Assembly: GCA_905372035.1 (NCBI GenBank)
Contig: CAJPNN010000016.1
Coordinates: 1-25,344, forward strand
DNA: 25,344 nucleotides
Reading direction: 5' to 3'
Source: Bacillota bacterium
GTDB lineage: Bacteria; Bacillota; Clostridia; Peptostreptococcales; Anaerovoracaceae
Position 1 is the first letter of the stretch. Every line of letters begins with the position of its first letter. The position numbers and the translations under genes were made by a program. Of the stretch, positions 1 through 6,144 are shown in pieces. The notes beneath the pieces are model-generated. The model had not been told where the DNA came from and searched no databases. It saw only the letters and a program-made list of their open reading frames with translations.

Positions 1-62
1 GGGCTCGAACCTATGACCCTCTGCTTGTAAGGCAGATGCTCTCCCAGCTGAGCTATACGCCC
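1..62 (-). tRNA. tRNA-Val (anticodon TAC), 3' end cut by window edge
   Basis: Read on the minus strand, the gene begins with acceptor arm GGGCGTA, followed by TA and the D-arm GCTC...GAGC. An anticodon stem TCTGC/GCAGA encloses loop CTTACAA, so the anticodon is TAC (valine). The T-arm sequence GGTTCGAGCCC reaches position 1, so the 3' acceptor strand and any encoded CCA lie outside the window. A near-perfect promoter stands just upstream. Confidence 0.93.
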
Positions 63-89
63 CCACACAATTACTCGACACATTTATTG

Positions 90-118
90 ATTATACTACC
101 ATAGCATATCATTGTCAA
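90..118 (-). promoter_or_regulatory. Promoter of tRNA-Val
   Basis: On the minus strand there is TTGACA (113-118), 17 nt, then TATAAT (90-95): a perfect sigma-A consensus with ideal spacing. The -10 lies about 28 nt upstream of the mature tRNA-Val 5' end, leaving a short leader for RNase P. It shows that tRNA-Val can be transcribed separately from tRNA-Asn upstream. Confidence 0.8.
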
Positions 119-149
119 CCTGTTTTTATGCTGTTATTACTTAATATTT

Positions 150-224
150 TGGCTCCGAGGGTGGGGCTCGAACCCACAACCCTCCGGTTAACAGCCGGAT
201 GCTCTGCCGTTGAGCTACCTCGGA
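150..224 (-). tRNA. tRNA-Asn (anticodon GTT)
   Basis: A complete cloverleaf of 75 nt on the minus strand. Acceptor TCCGAGG pairs with CCTCGGA, and the D-arm is GCTC...GAGC. The anticodon stem TCCGG/CCGGA encloses CTGTTAA, giving anticodon GTT. The T-arm includes GGTTCGAGCC. Discriminator G is followed by an encoded CCA ending at position 150. Confidence 0.95.
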
Positions 225-255
225 ATACACAGGCTCTCTATGTGAGCCGAAAACA

Positions 256-284
256 ATGATACCATAACATAATTCTCGTGTCAA
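256..284 (-). promoter_or_regulatory. Promoter of tRNA-Asn
   Basis: On the minus strand, TTGACA (279-284), a 17-nt spacer and TATCAT (256-261) stand about 32 nt upstream of the tRNA-Asn 5' end. It is back to back with the plus-strand thi promoter at 319-347. Confidence 0.75.
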
Positions 285-318
285 CTCCGATTTTCAGGTA
301 AAATTTCCTTTGCGTATA

Positions 319-347
319 TTTAAAACTTAATACCTTTATGTTATACT
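319..347 (+). promoter_or_regulatory. Probable promoter of the thiW-thiM-thiE operon
   Basis: TATACT at 342-347 is a good -10. The -35 at 17 nt distance is a weak TTTAAA (319-324). This places transcription start near 354, giving a leader of about 175 nt before thiW, which is long enough for a regulatory RNA. A weak -35 would fit an operon with additional control. Confidence 0.5.
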
Positions 348-370
348 TTTAAGGTAAGAATTTTTATTCT

Positions 371-503
371 GCCGACAAGTCTGAGGAGCGTCTTGCTTGC
401 CGTAAACTGAGTAGCGAGGGAACCTGTGTTACAGGGTGAGAGGAAACTGTAAGTTTCGACCGACTTTATTGTATTTCAACGCTATTTGGTTTTCTTAAAT
501 AGC
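371..503 (+). promoter_or_regulatory. Structured 5' leader RNA of the thi operon; candidate riboswitch, class not recognised
   Basis: The 225-529 stretch holds no gene. Besides the two divergent promoters it contains this leader. By eye it folds into closing stem P1 (377-381 with 462-466) and three hairpins inside it: P2 (392-397 with 413-418), P3 (423-427 with 431-435, loop GTT) and P4 (443-448 with 452-457, loop GTA). The junctions are purine-rich (382-391 TGAGGAGCGT; 436-442 GTGAGAG). An alternative stem 429-434/447-452 (TTACAG/CTGTAA) would exclude P3 and P4. A further hairpin, 481-487/497-503, sits just before the thiW ribosome binding site. I do not see the TPP riboswitch signature (CTGAGA with GAACCTGA and AATGCCAGCG). 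No U-run terminator is visible, so control, if any, would act on translation or through a non-intrinsic mechanism. No covariation could be tested. Confidence 0.5.
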
Positions 504-529
504 AAAACTGTCAATTGGAGGTAGAAGGT

Positions 530-1078
530 ATGAAAAATTCAAACTTGTTAAAAATGATCACTCTGTCCATGCTCGTGGCAACAGGCGTTGTTATTTCGCC
601 TATCCTAAGAGTTGAAGGGTTATGCCCTATGGCACATTTTATAAATATTGTGGCATCTGTACTTTTAGGTCCTTACTATTCCCTTCTCAATGCTTTTCTG
701 ATAGCCGTACTTAGAATGAGTTTAATGGGAATACCTCCTTTAGCGATTACAGGAGCTGTATTCGGAGCTTTTTTTTCAGGTGTTTTCTACAGGCTCTCAA
801 AAGGGAGCATATGGGCTGCCGTTTTAGGTGAAATAACTGGAACCGGAATAATAGGATCAATTGTATCTTACCCCGTTATGGCTTTACTTATGGGCAGAAA
901 CGGTCTGACATGGATGTTTTATACTCCGTCATTCATACTTGCAACATTTATGGGAGGCTCTATCGCCTACATATTCTTAAACGCCCTTAAAGCTAACGGC
1001 ATGCTTTATAAAATTCAATATCAATTAGGAGTTCAGAAATATGAAAAATCTAAATCTCTTTTCAAACATAATAAATGA
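530..1078 (+). CDS. thiW: ThiW family thiazole transporter (ECF S-component)
   Basis: Predicted membrane substrate-binding component for uptake of the thiazole moiety of thiamine, working with a shared ECF energizing module not encoded here. The 182-residue protein is almost wholly hydrophobic, with about five membrane segments. It carries the family-typical stretches GLCPMAHFINIVASVLLGP (near residue 31) and GEITGTGIIGSIVSYPV (mid-protein). I chose ATG 530, preceded by GGAGG at 517-521 with 8 nt spacing; the upstream in-frame TTG at 515 overlaps that ribosome binding site. It is the first gene of thiW-thiM-thiE, and its last 38 nt overlap thiM. The basic tail (about 25 residues, KSKSLFKHNK) is probably cytoplasmic. 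Confidence 0.88.
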   Translation: MKNSNLLKMITLSMLVATGVVISPILRVEGLCPMAHFINIVASVLLGPYYSLLNAFLIAVLRMSLMGIPPLAITGAVFGAFFSGVFYRLSKGSIWAAVLGEITGTGIIGSIVSYPVMALLMGRNGLTWMFYTPSFILATFMGGSIAYIFLNALKANGMLYKIQYQLGVQKYEKSKSLFKHNK

Positions 1079-1862
1079 CACAAAACGAAAATCTCCTTTG
1101 ATTCATGCAATTACAAACCCCATATCAATCAATGACTGTGCCAACATCACTCTGGCTGCCGGAGCAAAACCTATAATGGCGGAGCATCCTGATGAAGTAA
1201 AAGAAATCACACAAAAAAGTGATGCTCTTGCAATAAATCTCGGGAATATAACCGATATAAGGATGAAATCCATGAAAATTTCATGTCGCACCGCCGCCAC
1301 AAATAAGATTCCTGTTGTTCTTGATCCTGTGGGAGCAGCTGCCTCTAAACTGAGATCAGACTTTGCAAATAATCTTATAGATAAATTCTCATTTTCGATC
1401 ATAAAGGGAAATATGTCTGAAATAAAGTCCTTACTCGGTCTATCTTCACATCCTTTAGGTATAGATGTAGGAAAAGAAGATGAAATAGACAGCGAAAATA
1501 TTAAAACTTCAGTAACTATAGCAAAAAAAATGTCTGCAAAGTCCGGTTCCGTCATTATGATCACCGGTAAGTATGATATAGTATCTGATAATAAAAATAC
1601 ATTTATAATAAAAAACGGAACGCCTATGTTGACAAAGATAACGGGTACCGGCTGCATGTCCGGTATTCTTGCAGCTTCATACCTGCCGAATACCGATCCG
1701 CTGACAGCAGCCGCTTTTGCATGTCTCTGCATGGGTATTGCAGGTGAACTTGCGGATAAAAACAGTAACGGTCCGTCATCATTTAGAACCGCTTTTTTAG
1801 ATGCAATATATTTAATGGACTGTTCTAAAATAGCAAAATACGCCGATTTTAATATCTTGTAG
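1041..1862 (+). CDS. thiM: Hydroxyethylthiazole kinase
   Basis: Phosphorylates 4-methyl-5-(2-hydroxyethyl)thiazole to HET-P, the salvage route for the thiazole half of thiamine. The 273 residues match the usual family length. Recognisable are HAITNPISINDCANITLAAGA (N-terminal substrate region, residues 22-42), DPVGAA (95-100), the nucleotide-binding KGNMSEI (122-128) and the anion-hole/active-site loop GTGCMSG (202-208) with Cys205. AGGAG at 1027-1031 lies 9 nt before ATG 1041, inside thiW, so translation is probably coupled. Together with ThiW this forms an import-and-trap pair: thiazole enters and is phosphorylated. Confidence 0.95.
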   Translation: MKNLNLFSNIINDTKRKSPLIHAITNPISINDCANITLAAGAKPIMAEHPDEVKEITQKSDALAINLGNITDIRMKSMKISCRTAATNKIPVVLDPVGAAASKLRSDFANNLIDKFSFSIIKGNMSEIKSLLGLSSHPLGIDVGKEDEIDSENIKTSVTIAKKMSAKSGSVIMITGKYDIVSDNKNTFIIKNGTPMLTKITGTGCMSGILAASYLPNTDPLTAAAFACLCMGIAGELADKNSNGPSSFRTAFLDAIYLMDCSKIAKYADFNIL

Positions 1863-1929
1863 CCCGAATCGGATCAATTTGATAAATTGTAAAATCGATA
1901 TGATTATTAAGAAAGGTACGGTAAAGATT

Positions 1930-2550
1930 TTGAACAAAAAATTATACTTTATAACGGACAGCACCGACATTGACAATCAAACTTTTCTAAACAAAGTTGA
2001 ACAGGCATGCCGTGGAGGCATAGATATTTTGCAATTAAGAGAAAAATCCGGATCTGATAAAGATATGCTTGATCTGGCTTTTAAAGTAAAAGAAATAACG
2101 GATCGATATAACATCCCCTTTATCATTGATGACAGAATAGATATTGCCAAAATAGCGGGTTGCGGTGTTCATCTCGGTCAAAACGATATACCCGTAAAAT
2201 ATGCACGACAGATATTAGGCAAAGATGCAGTTATAGGCGCTACTGCAAAAACTGTAGAGCAGGCGGAAAATGCACTTGAGCAGGGCGCAAACTATTTAGG
2301 TGTAGGTGCCATATACCCTACAACAACAAAGGTGATAACAATAAGAACTTCAATATCCACCCTTAATGATATATGTTCTTTATCAGATGTTCCCGTATTT
2401 GCAATAGGCGGTCTAAACAGTAGTAATATAGATATCTTGAAAGGATCGGATATTGCCGGAATATGCGTAGTGTCCGCTATAATGAAATCTGAAAATCCTC
2501 ATGACGCTACAATAAAACTTAGGGAAAAAATGAACGCTGTATTTGCATAA
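1930..2550 (+). CDS. thiE: Thiamine phosphate synthase
   Basis: Condenses HET-P with HMP-PP to thiamine phosphate. It is a TIM-barrel protein of 206 residues from the chosen start. Motifs: QLREK (35-39), the diphosphate/Mg site IIDDR and HLGQND (65-69 and 81-86), PTTTK (130-134; GxxFPTxTK-like motif) and AIGGLN (158-163). Start: TTG 1930, with AAGAAAGG at 1909-1916 (13 nt spacing) and the family-like N-terminus LYFITD. ATG 1900 and TTG 1879 are in frame but lack a ribosome binding site and would add residues outside the family. No thiD (HMP/HMP-P kinase) lies in this operon, so HMP-PP must come from elsewhere. It is convergent with yigZ, only 13 bp apart, with no visible terminator. Confidence 0.9.
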   Translation: MNKKLYFITDSTDIDNQTFLNKVEQACRGGIDILQLREKSGSDKDMLDLAFKVKEITDRYNIPFIIDDRIDIAKIAGCGVHLGQNDIPVKYARQILGKDAVIGATAKTVEQAENALEQGANYLGVGAIYPTTTKVITIRTSISTLNDICSLSDVPVFAIGGLNSSNIDILKGSDIAGICVVSAIMKSENPHDATIKLREKMNAVFA

Positions 2551-2563
2551 ACATCTTATATTC

Positions 2564-3196
2564 TTACAAATCTCTCTTTCCTATGACCTTTTCCTCATTC
2601 AGCACCGTTACGGATCCGTTGGTAATCTCGTTCAATAAATTCAAAATATCGGAATGTTTTTCCGGTTCAAATCGCACGCAAAGTGTTATGTTATCTTCAA
2701 ATTTGCTCTCCGCTATTTGGAACTTTCCTTCAGTATCAAGCTGCTTCATCTTGGAATAATAAGTATACTCTATTTGAAAAGTAAGTTCTTCAAGCTCTAA
2801 AACTTCTACTGTACCCGCTTTTTCCAGACCTGATTTGGCTATATTCGTATATGCTCTTACAAGTCCTCCCGTTCCGAGCTTTATACCCCCGAAATACCTG
2901 GTTACCACCAAACACAGATTTGTAACTCCCTCTTGTTCAAGCATCCTTACGATAGGAACTCCCGCCGTTCCCTGCGGCTCTCCGTCATCGCTCGCCCAAA
3001 CTTCCTGTTGTTTATCTCCGAGTATAAAAGCCGGAACATTATGCGTAGCATCTTTATGTATTTTCTTTATTTCTTTAAAAAATTCTTCCGCTTCACTCCT
3101 GCATTCTACAGGTTTTAAATTAACTATGAACTTGGATTTCTCTACAACAGATTCCGCCATACCGGCATTCTTAACCGTCTTGTAAAGTATAGCCAT
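2564..3196 (-). CDS. yigZ: YigZ/YvyE family protein (IMPACT/UPF0029 fold)
   Basis: Conserved protein of the IMPACT family. The N-terminal domain has a ribosomal-S5-like fold and the C-terminal domain is ferredoxin-like; the precise function is unsettled. The 210 residues are the normal length. Signature stretches are ASDDGEPQGTAGVP and VTRYFGGIKLGTGGLVRAY. Start at ATG 3196, preceded by GGGGTG. The reading frame continues upstream to 3253, but that part is the codY terminator hairpin and is not expected to be coding. It follows codY at 60 bp, separated by that terminator, so its expression depends on read-through or an unseen promoter. Confidence 0.88.
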   Translation of the reverse strand: MAILYKTVKNAGMAESVVEKSKFIVNLKPVECRSEAEEFFKEIKKIHKDATHNVPAFILGDKQQEVWASDDGEPQGTAGVPIVRMLEQEGVTNLCLVVTRYFGGIKLGTGGLVRAYTNIAKSGLEKAGTVEVLELEELTFQIEYTYYSKMKQLDTEGKFQIAESKFEDNITLCVRFEPEKHSDILNLLNEITNGSVTVLNEEKVIGKRDL

Positions 3197-3207
3197 TACA
3201 TCACCCC

Positions 3208-3239
3208 GTAAATAAAACAACGGCAGCTGTCGCTGCCGT
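3208..3239 (-). terminator. Intrinsic terminator after codY
   Basis: On the minus strand, ACGGCAGC, loop GACA and GCTGCCGT form a perfect 8-bp GC-rich stem (3220-3239), followed by the T-rich TGTTTTATTT. It starts 17 bp past the codY stop and ends 12 bp before the yigZ start, so it also forms part of the yigZ leader. Confidence 0.8.
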
Positions 3240-3256
3240 AAAACCATATTCAAACA

Positions 3257-4030
3257 CTAAAACTTTTCCATTTCTTCAATAAACTTATCATTTAAGATCC
3301 TTATATGTGTTCCTTTCATTCCGAGCGACCTTGATTCGATTACTCCCGCACTTTCCAGTTTTCTAAGCGCATTGACTATAACAGATCTCGTAATACCCGA
3401 CCTGTCCGCAATCTTACTTGCAACCAGAAGACCTTCCATACCTTTAAGCTCTGTAAATATCTGCTGCACCGCTTCTATTTCAGAAAACGATAAAGTGCTT
3501 ATCGCCATCTGAACGATCGCTCTCTTTCTGGCATCTTCTTCAAGCTCTATAGATTTTCTTCTCTGTATCTCAAGACCTACAACGGTTGCACCGTATTCTC
3601 CCAACACCAGGTCCTCATCCGTAAACTCCGGATTATACCTTGTCAGAATCAAAGTTCCGAGTCTATGTCCCCCGCTTATTATAGGAATTATCGTATGCAA
3701 CTTATCATATGTATCGTAGTCATACTTGAATATCTCAAGTGCCTCTTCAGCCCTTAAATTGGCTTCAGTTTCAACAACCCTTAAAAGTGCATCGTTATAT
3801 TCATTAGGGAATTTTTCTATACCCGTCTCAGGGTCCGTTATCGTCGGACTGTCCGATTTTATCTTGTAATGAACACCTATAACTTTTCCTCTCTTATTTG
3901 TAATATATACATTCGCATCCATAAGATCGCTCAATATACCGCAAAAGTCATTAAAAGAGAAGACTCCGGATCCGCTTTCCTGAAGCATCCAGTTCAATTT
4001 TCTCACTTTTGTTAATATGTCTTTTCCCAT
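3257..4030 (-). CDS. codY: GTP- and branched-chain amino acid-responsive global regulator CodY
   Basis: Global nutritional regulator of Firmicutes; a DNA-binding repressor/activator of stationary-phase and amino acid metabolism genes. The 257 residues comprise an N-terminal GAF effector domain (about 1-155), a long linker helix (155-185) and a C-terminal winged helix. The recognition region ASKIADRSGITRSVIVNAL (204-222) and ESRSLGMKGTHIRIL (232-246) are almost invariant in the family. GGAGG stands 6 nt before ATG 4030. The stretch before FPNEY (74-78), where B. subtilis CodY carries the isoleucine-contacting Arg61/Met62/Met65, reads SDSPTITDPETGIEK and lacks an obvious counterpart. It sits directly after hslVU as in Bacillus, but with its own promoter. 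Confidence 0.96.
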   Translation of the reverse strand: MGKDILTKVRKLNWMLQESGSGVFSFNDFCGILSDLMDANVYITNKRGKVIGVHYKIKSDSPTITDPETGIEKFPNEYNDALLRVVETEANLRAEEALEIFKYDYDTYDKLHTIIPIISGGHRLGTLILTRYNPEFTDEDLVLGEYGATVVGLEIQRRKSIELEEDARKRAIVQMAISTLSFSEIEAVQQIFTELKGMEGLLVASKIADRSGITRSVIVNALRKLESAGVIESRSLGMKGTHIRILNDKFIEEMEKF

Positions 4031-4083
4031 TTTTTCCTCCCGAAATCTATTAAAACATAGTTTAAATCCAATCTACATATCAT

Positions 4084-4111
4084 ATTATATACTAAAGAAA
4101 ATCAAAAGCAA
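4084..4111 (-). promoter_or_regulatory. Promoter of codY
   Basis: On the minus strand, TTGCTT (4106-4111), 16 nt and TATAAT (4084-4089) lie in the 118-bp hslU-codY gap, about 54 nt before the codY start. I saw no good match to the CodY box AATTTTCWGAAAATT here, so autoregulation is not supported by sequence. Confidence 0.6.
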
Positions 4112-4148
4112 TATATTTTTTGATATTTCAAACAATTTTCTTTCTCCC

Positions 4149-5582
4149 TTATAATATATATTTATCAAGATCTTTATGCCTAATAGTTTCGGCAAACTTC
4201 TCCTTTACATACTCACAATCTATAACTATTTCATTTCTATCGGAATCCGGAAGCTCAAAGGATACGTCTTCAAGTAACTTCTCCATTATTGTATGCAGAC
4301 GCCTTGCTCCTATATTTTCCTGCTGTTCATTTTGGAGAAATGCCATTTTGGATATCTCCCTTGCCGCATCGTCTGTAAAATTAACCTTTGTTCCTTCAGT
4401 TTCCAAAAGCATCCTGTGTTGCTTCAAAAGTGCATTCTCAGGTACTGTAAGTACCATATAAAAGGCTTCCTCGTCCAAATTTTCAAGCTCCACCCTGATC
4501 GGAAATCTTCCTTGAAGTTCCGGGATCAAGTCGGTAGGTTTCGCAACATGAAAAGCCCCCGCACCTATGAAGAGAATATGATCCGTTTTTACCGGGCCGT
4601 ACTTCGTATTTACAACACTTCCTTCAACTATGGGTAAAATATCCCTCTGTACACCTTCTCTTGAAACGTCCGCACCCATTTTATAAGACGAACTCGATGC
4701 AATTTTGTCTATTTCATCTATAAATATGATCCCGTTTTGCTCGGCATTCTCAAGAGCTTCTCCCGTCACCTGATCCATATCTATAAGGTTTTGTGCTTCC
4801 TGTTCTCTCAAAATTTTCTTTGCTTCTCTAACAGTTACCTTTTTCTTCTTTTTCTTGTCCGGCACCATATCTCCGAATATATTTCCGAGACTTATACTGA
4901 CAGGTTCACCGCCCATATCTATTGTTCCGCTTTTATTCGCATCCAAGATCTCTATTTCCACAAAATGATCTTCAAGCAATCCTTCATGAAGCTGTTGTCT
5001 GACCTGTTCTCTTGCGAGCACAACATCTTCTTTTTCATCTTTATTATCATCGCTTTGCTCCTGATTATTCTGCTTTAATTGTGACGACAACTGTCCGTTC
5101 ATGATAAATTCAAAAGGATTGAAATTATTGGTCGCATCGGATGCCTTTTTTTTACTTTTCCCAGGAATTATGGCTTCCAAAATTTTTTCTTCCGCTATCT
5201 TTTCGGCAATGGAATATTTATCTTCAAGCTTTTTCTGCTTTGTAAGTCTGATCGAAGTTTCAACAAGGTCTCTGATCATAGAATCCACATCTCTTCCCAC
5301 ATAACCCACTTCTGTAAATTTGGTGGCTTCGACCTTTATAAACGGCGCATCCATAAGCTTCGCCAACCTTCTCGCAATTTCGGTCTTTCCGACACCGGTC
5401 GGTCCCATCATAAGTATATTCTTAGGAGATATCTCATCTCTCATCTCTTCAGACAACCTGCTCCTTCTATATCTGTTTCTCAGTGCTACCGCTACCGATT
5501 TCTTCGCTTTGTCCTGCCCTATTATATATTTATCAAGTTCCGCTACTATCTCTTTAGGTGTCATTTCATTAAACTTAGTCAT
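4149..5582 (-). CDS. hslU: HslU/ClpY, AAA+ unfoldase of the HslVU protease
   Basis: ATP-driven unfoldase that feeds substrates to HslV. In its 477 residues: Walker A GPTGVGKT (60-67), pore loop GYVG (93-96), an inserted I-domain (about 110-270) with a Lys-rich DKKKKKKVTVREAKK segment, Walker B IIFIDE (285-290), the arginine-finger region LQGRFPIRVEL (356-366), sensor-2 GARR (425-428), and a C-terminus DLDKYIL that would dock into HslV. It is slightly longer than E. coli HslU (443) because of the I-domain, as in other Firmicutes. The strong GGAGGGGG ribosome binding site lies in the 14-bp gap after hslV, so the two subunits are co-transcribed. Confidence 0.96.
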   Translation of the reverse strand: MTKFNEMTPKEIVAELDKYIIGQDKAKKSVAVALRNRYRRSRLSEEMRDEISPKNILMMGPTGVGKTEIARRLAKLMDAPFIKVEATKFTEVGYVGRDVDSMIRDLVETSIRLTKQKKLEDKYSIAEKIAEEKILEAIIPGKSKKKASDATNNFNPFEFIMNGQLSSQLKQNNQEQSDDNKDEKEDVVLAREQVRQQLHEGLLEDHFVEIEILDANKSGTIDMGGEPVSISLGNIFGDMVPDKKKKKKVTVREAKKILREQEAQNLIDMDQVTGEALENAEQNGIIFIDEIDKIASSSSYKMGADVSREGVQRDILPIVEGSVVNTKYGPVKTDHILFIGAGAFHVAKPTDLIPELQGRFPIRVELENLDEEAFYMVLTVPENALLKQHRMLLETEGTKVNFTDDAAREISKMAFLQNEQQENIGARRLHTIMEKLLEDVSFELPDSDRNEIVIDCEYVKEKFAETIRHKDLDKYIL

Positions 5583-5596
5583 GTCCTAACCCCCTC

Positions 5597-6133
5597 CTAT
5601 AATTTCTCGATAGAAATATTGTCATTAGTGTAAACGCAAATGGACGCTGCAACTCTCAATGCTTCTTTAACTATTTCTTCCGCATTCATATCCGTGTGAT
5701 TGTAAAGTGCATTTGCTGCTGCATACGCATAATTTCCGCCCGATCCTATTGCTATAAAATCCTGATCCGGAACTATAACCTCTCCGTTACCTGATATAAC
5801 AAGTAAATCTTCCCGGTCGGCTACAAGCATAAGCGCCTCTAAATTCCTCATACCCCGATCGCTCCTCCACATCTGAGCAAGAGCAACAGCTGCACGTTTC
5901 AGATTCCCCCCATGCTCTTCCAATTTCGCTTCAAACTTTTCTGTAAGAGTAAAAGCGTCCGAAACGGAACCTGCGAATCCTGTAATAACTGTATCTTTAT
6001 AAATTTTTCTGACTTTTTTTGCCGAATTTTTCATTATAGCGGTTTGTCCCATCGTAACTTGTCCGTCACCGCCTATACAAATGTCGTCAGAACCTCTTCT
6101 TACCGCTACTATGGTTGTTGCATGAAACTCCAT
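5597..6133 (-). CDS. hslV: HslV/ClpQ, peptidase subunit of HslVU
   Basis: N-terminal-nucleophile peptidase of the proteasome type that forms the HslVU core. The 178 residues are typical. The sequence starts MEFHATTIVAV; by alignment with E. coli HslV (mature TTIV...) the catalytic Thr is Thr6, so a five-residue leader must be removed. A Firmicutes-type HATTI leader is seen, but residue 2 is Glu rather than the Ser reported as nucleophile in B. subtilis ClpQ. GDGQVTMGQ (22-30), the GFAGSVSDAF region, the GSGGNYA loop and a C-terminal TNDNI are conserved. It starts 11 bp after topA, and its ribosome binding site lies at the topA end. Confidence 0.95.
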   Translation of the reverse strand: MEFHATTIVAVRRGSDDICIGGDGQVTMGQTAIMKNSAKKVRKIYKDTVITGFAGSVSDAFTLTEKFEAKLEEHGGNLKRAAVALAQMWRSDRGMRNLEALMLVADREDLLVISGNGEVIVPDQDFIAIGSGGNYAYAAANALYNHTDMNAEEIVKEALRVAASICVYTNDNISIEKL

Positions 6134-6144
6134 TATATCTCCCC

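Noticed and set aside
430..465. FMN riboswitch-like CAGGGTGA ... CGACCG in the same leader
   Set aside because: The required AGGGTGAAATTCCC-type segments and the multi-helix order of the FMN aptamer are missing, and the operon is for thiamine.
361..470. TPP riboswitch in the thi leader
   Set aside because: CTGAG occurs twice, and GGGAACCTG looks superficially similar, but the ordered TPP elements (CTGAGA, GAACCTGA, AATGCCAGCG) are absent. I list it only as an unclassified structured leader.
515..529. N-terminal extension of thiW from TTG 515
   Set aside because: The TTG overlaps the GGAGG site that serves ATG 530.
1103..1732. 209-codon minus-strand open frame opposite thiM
   Set aside because: Antisense shadow of thiM with no ribosome binding site and no recognisable protein.
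3197..3253. N-terminal extension of yigZ
   Set aside because: It translates the codY terminator hairpin; the family start and GGGGTG site fit ATG 3196.
4120..4140. CodY box near the codY promoter (AATTTTCTTTCTCCC)
   Set aside because: Only the first half matches AATTTTCWGAAAATT; too many mismatches in the second half.
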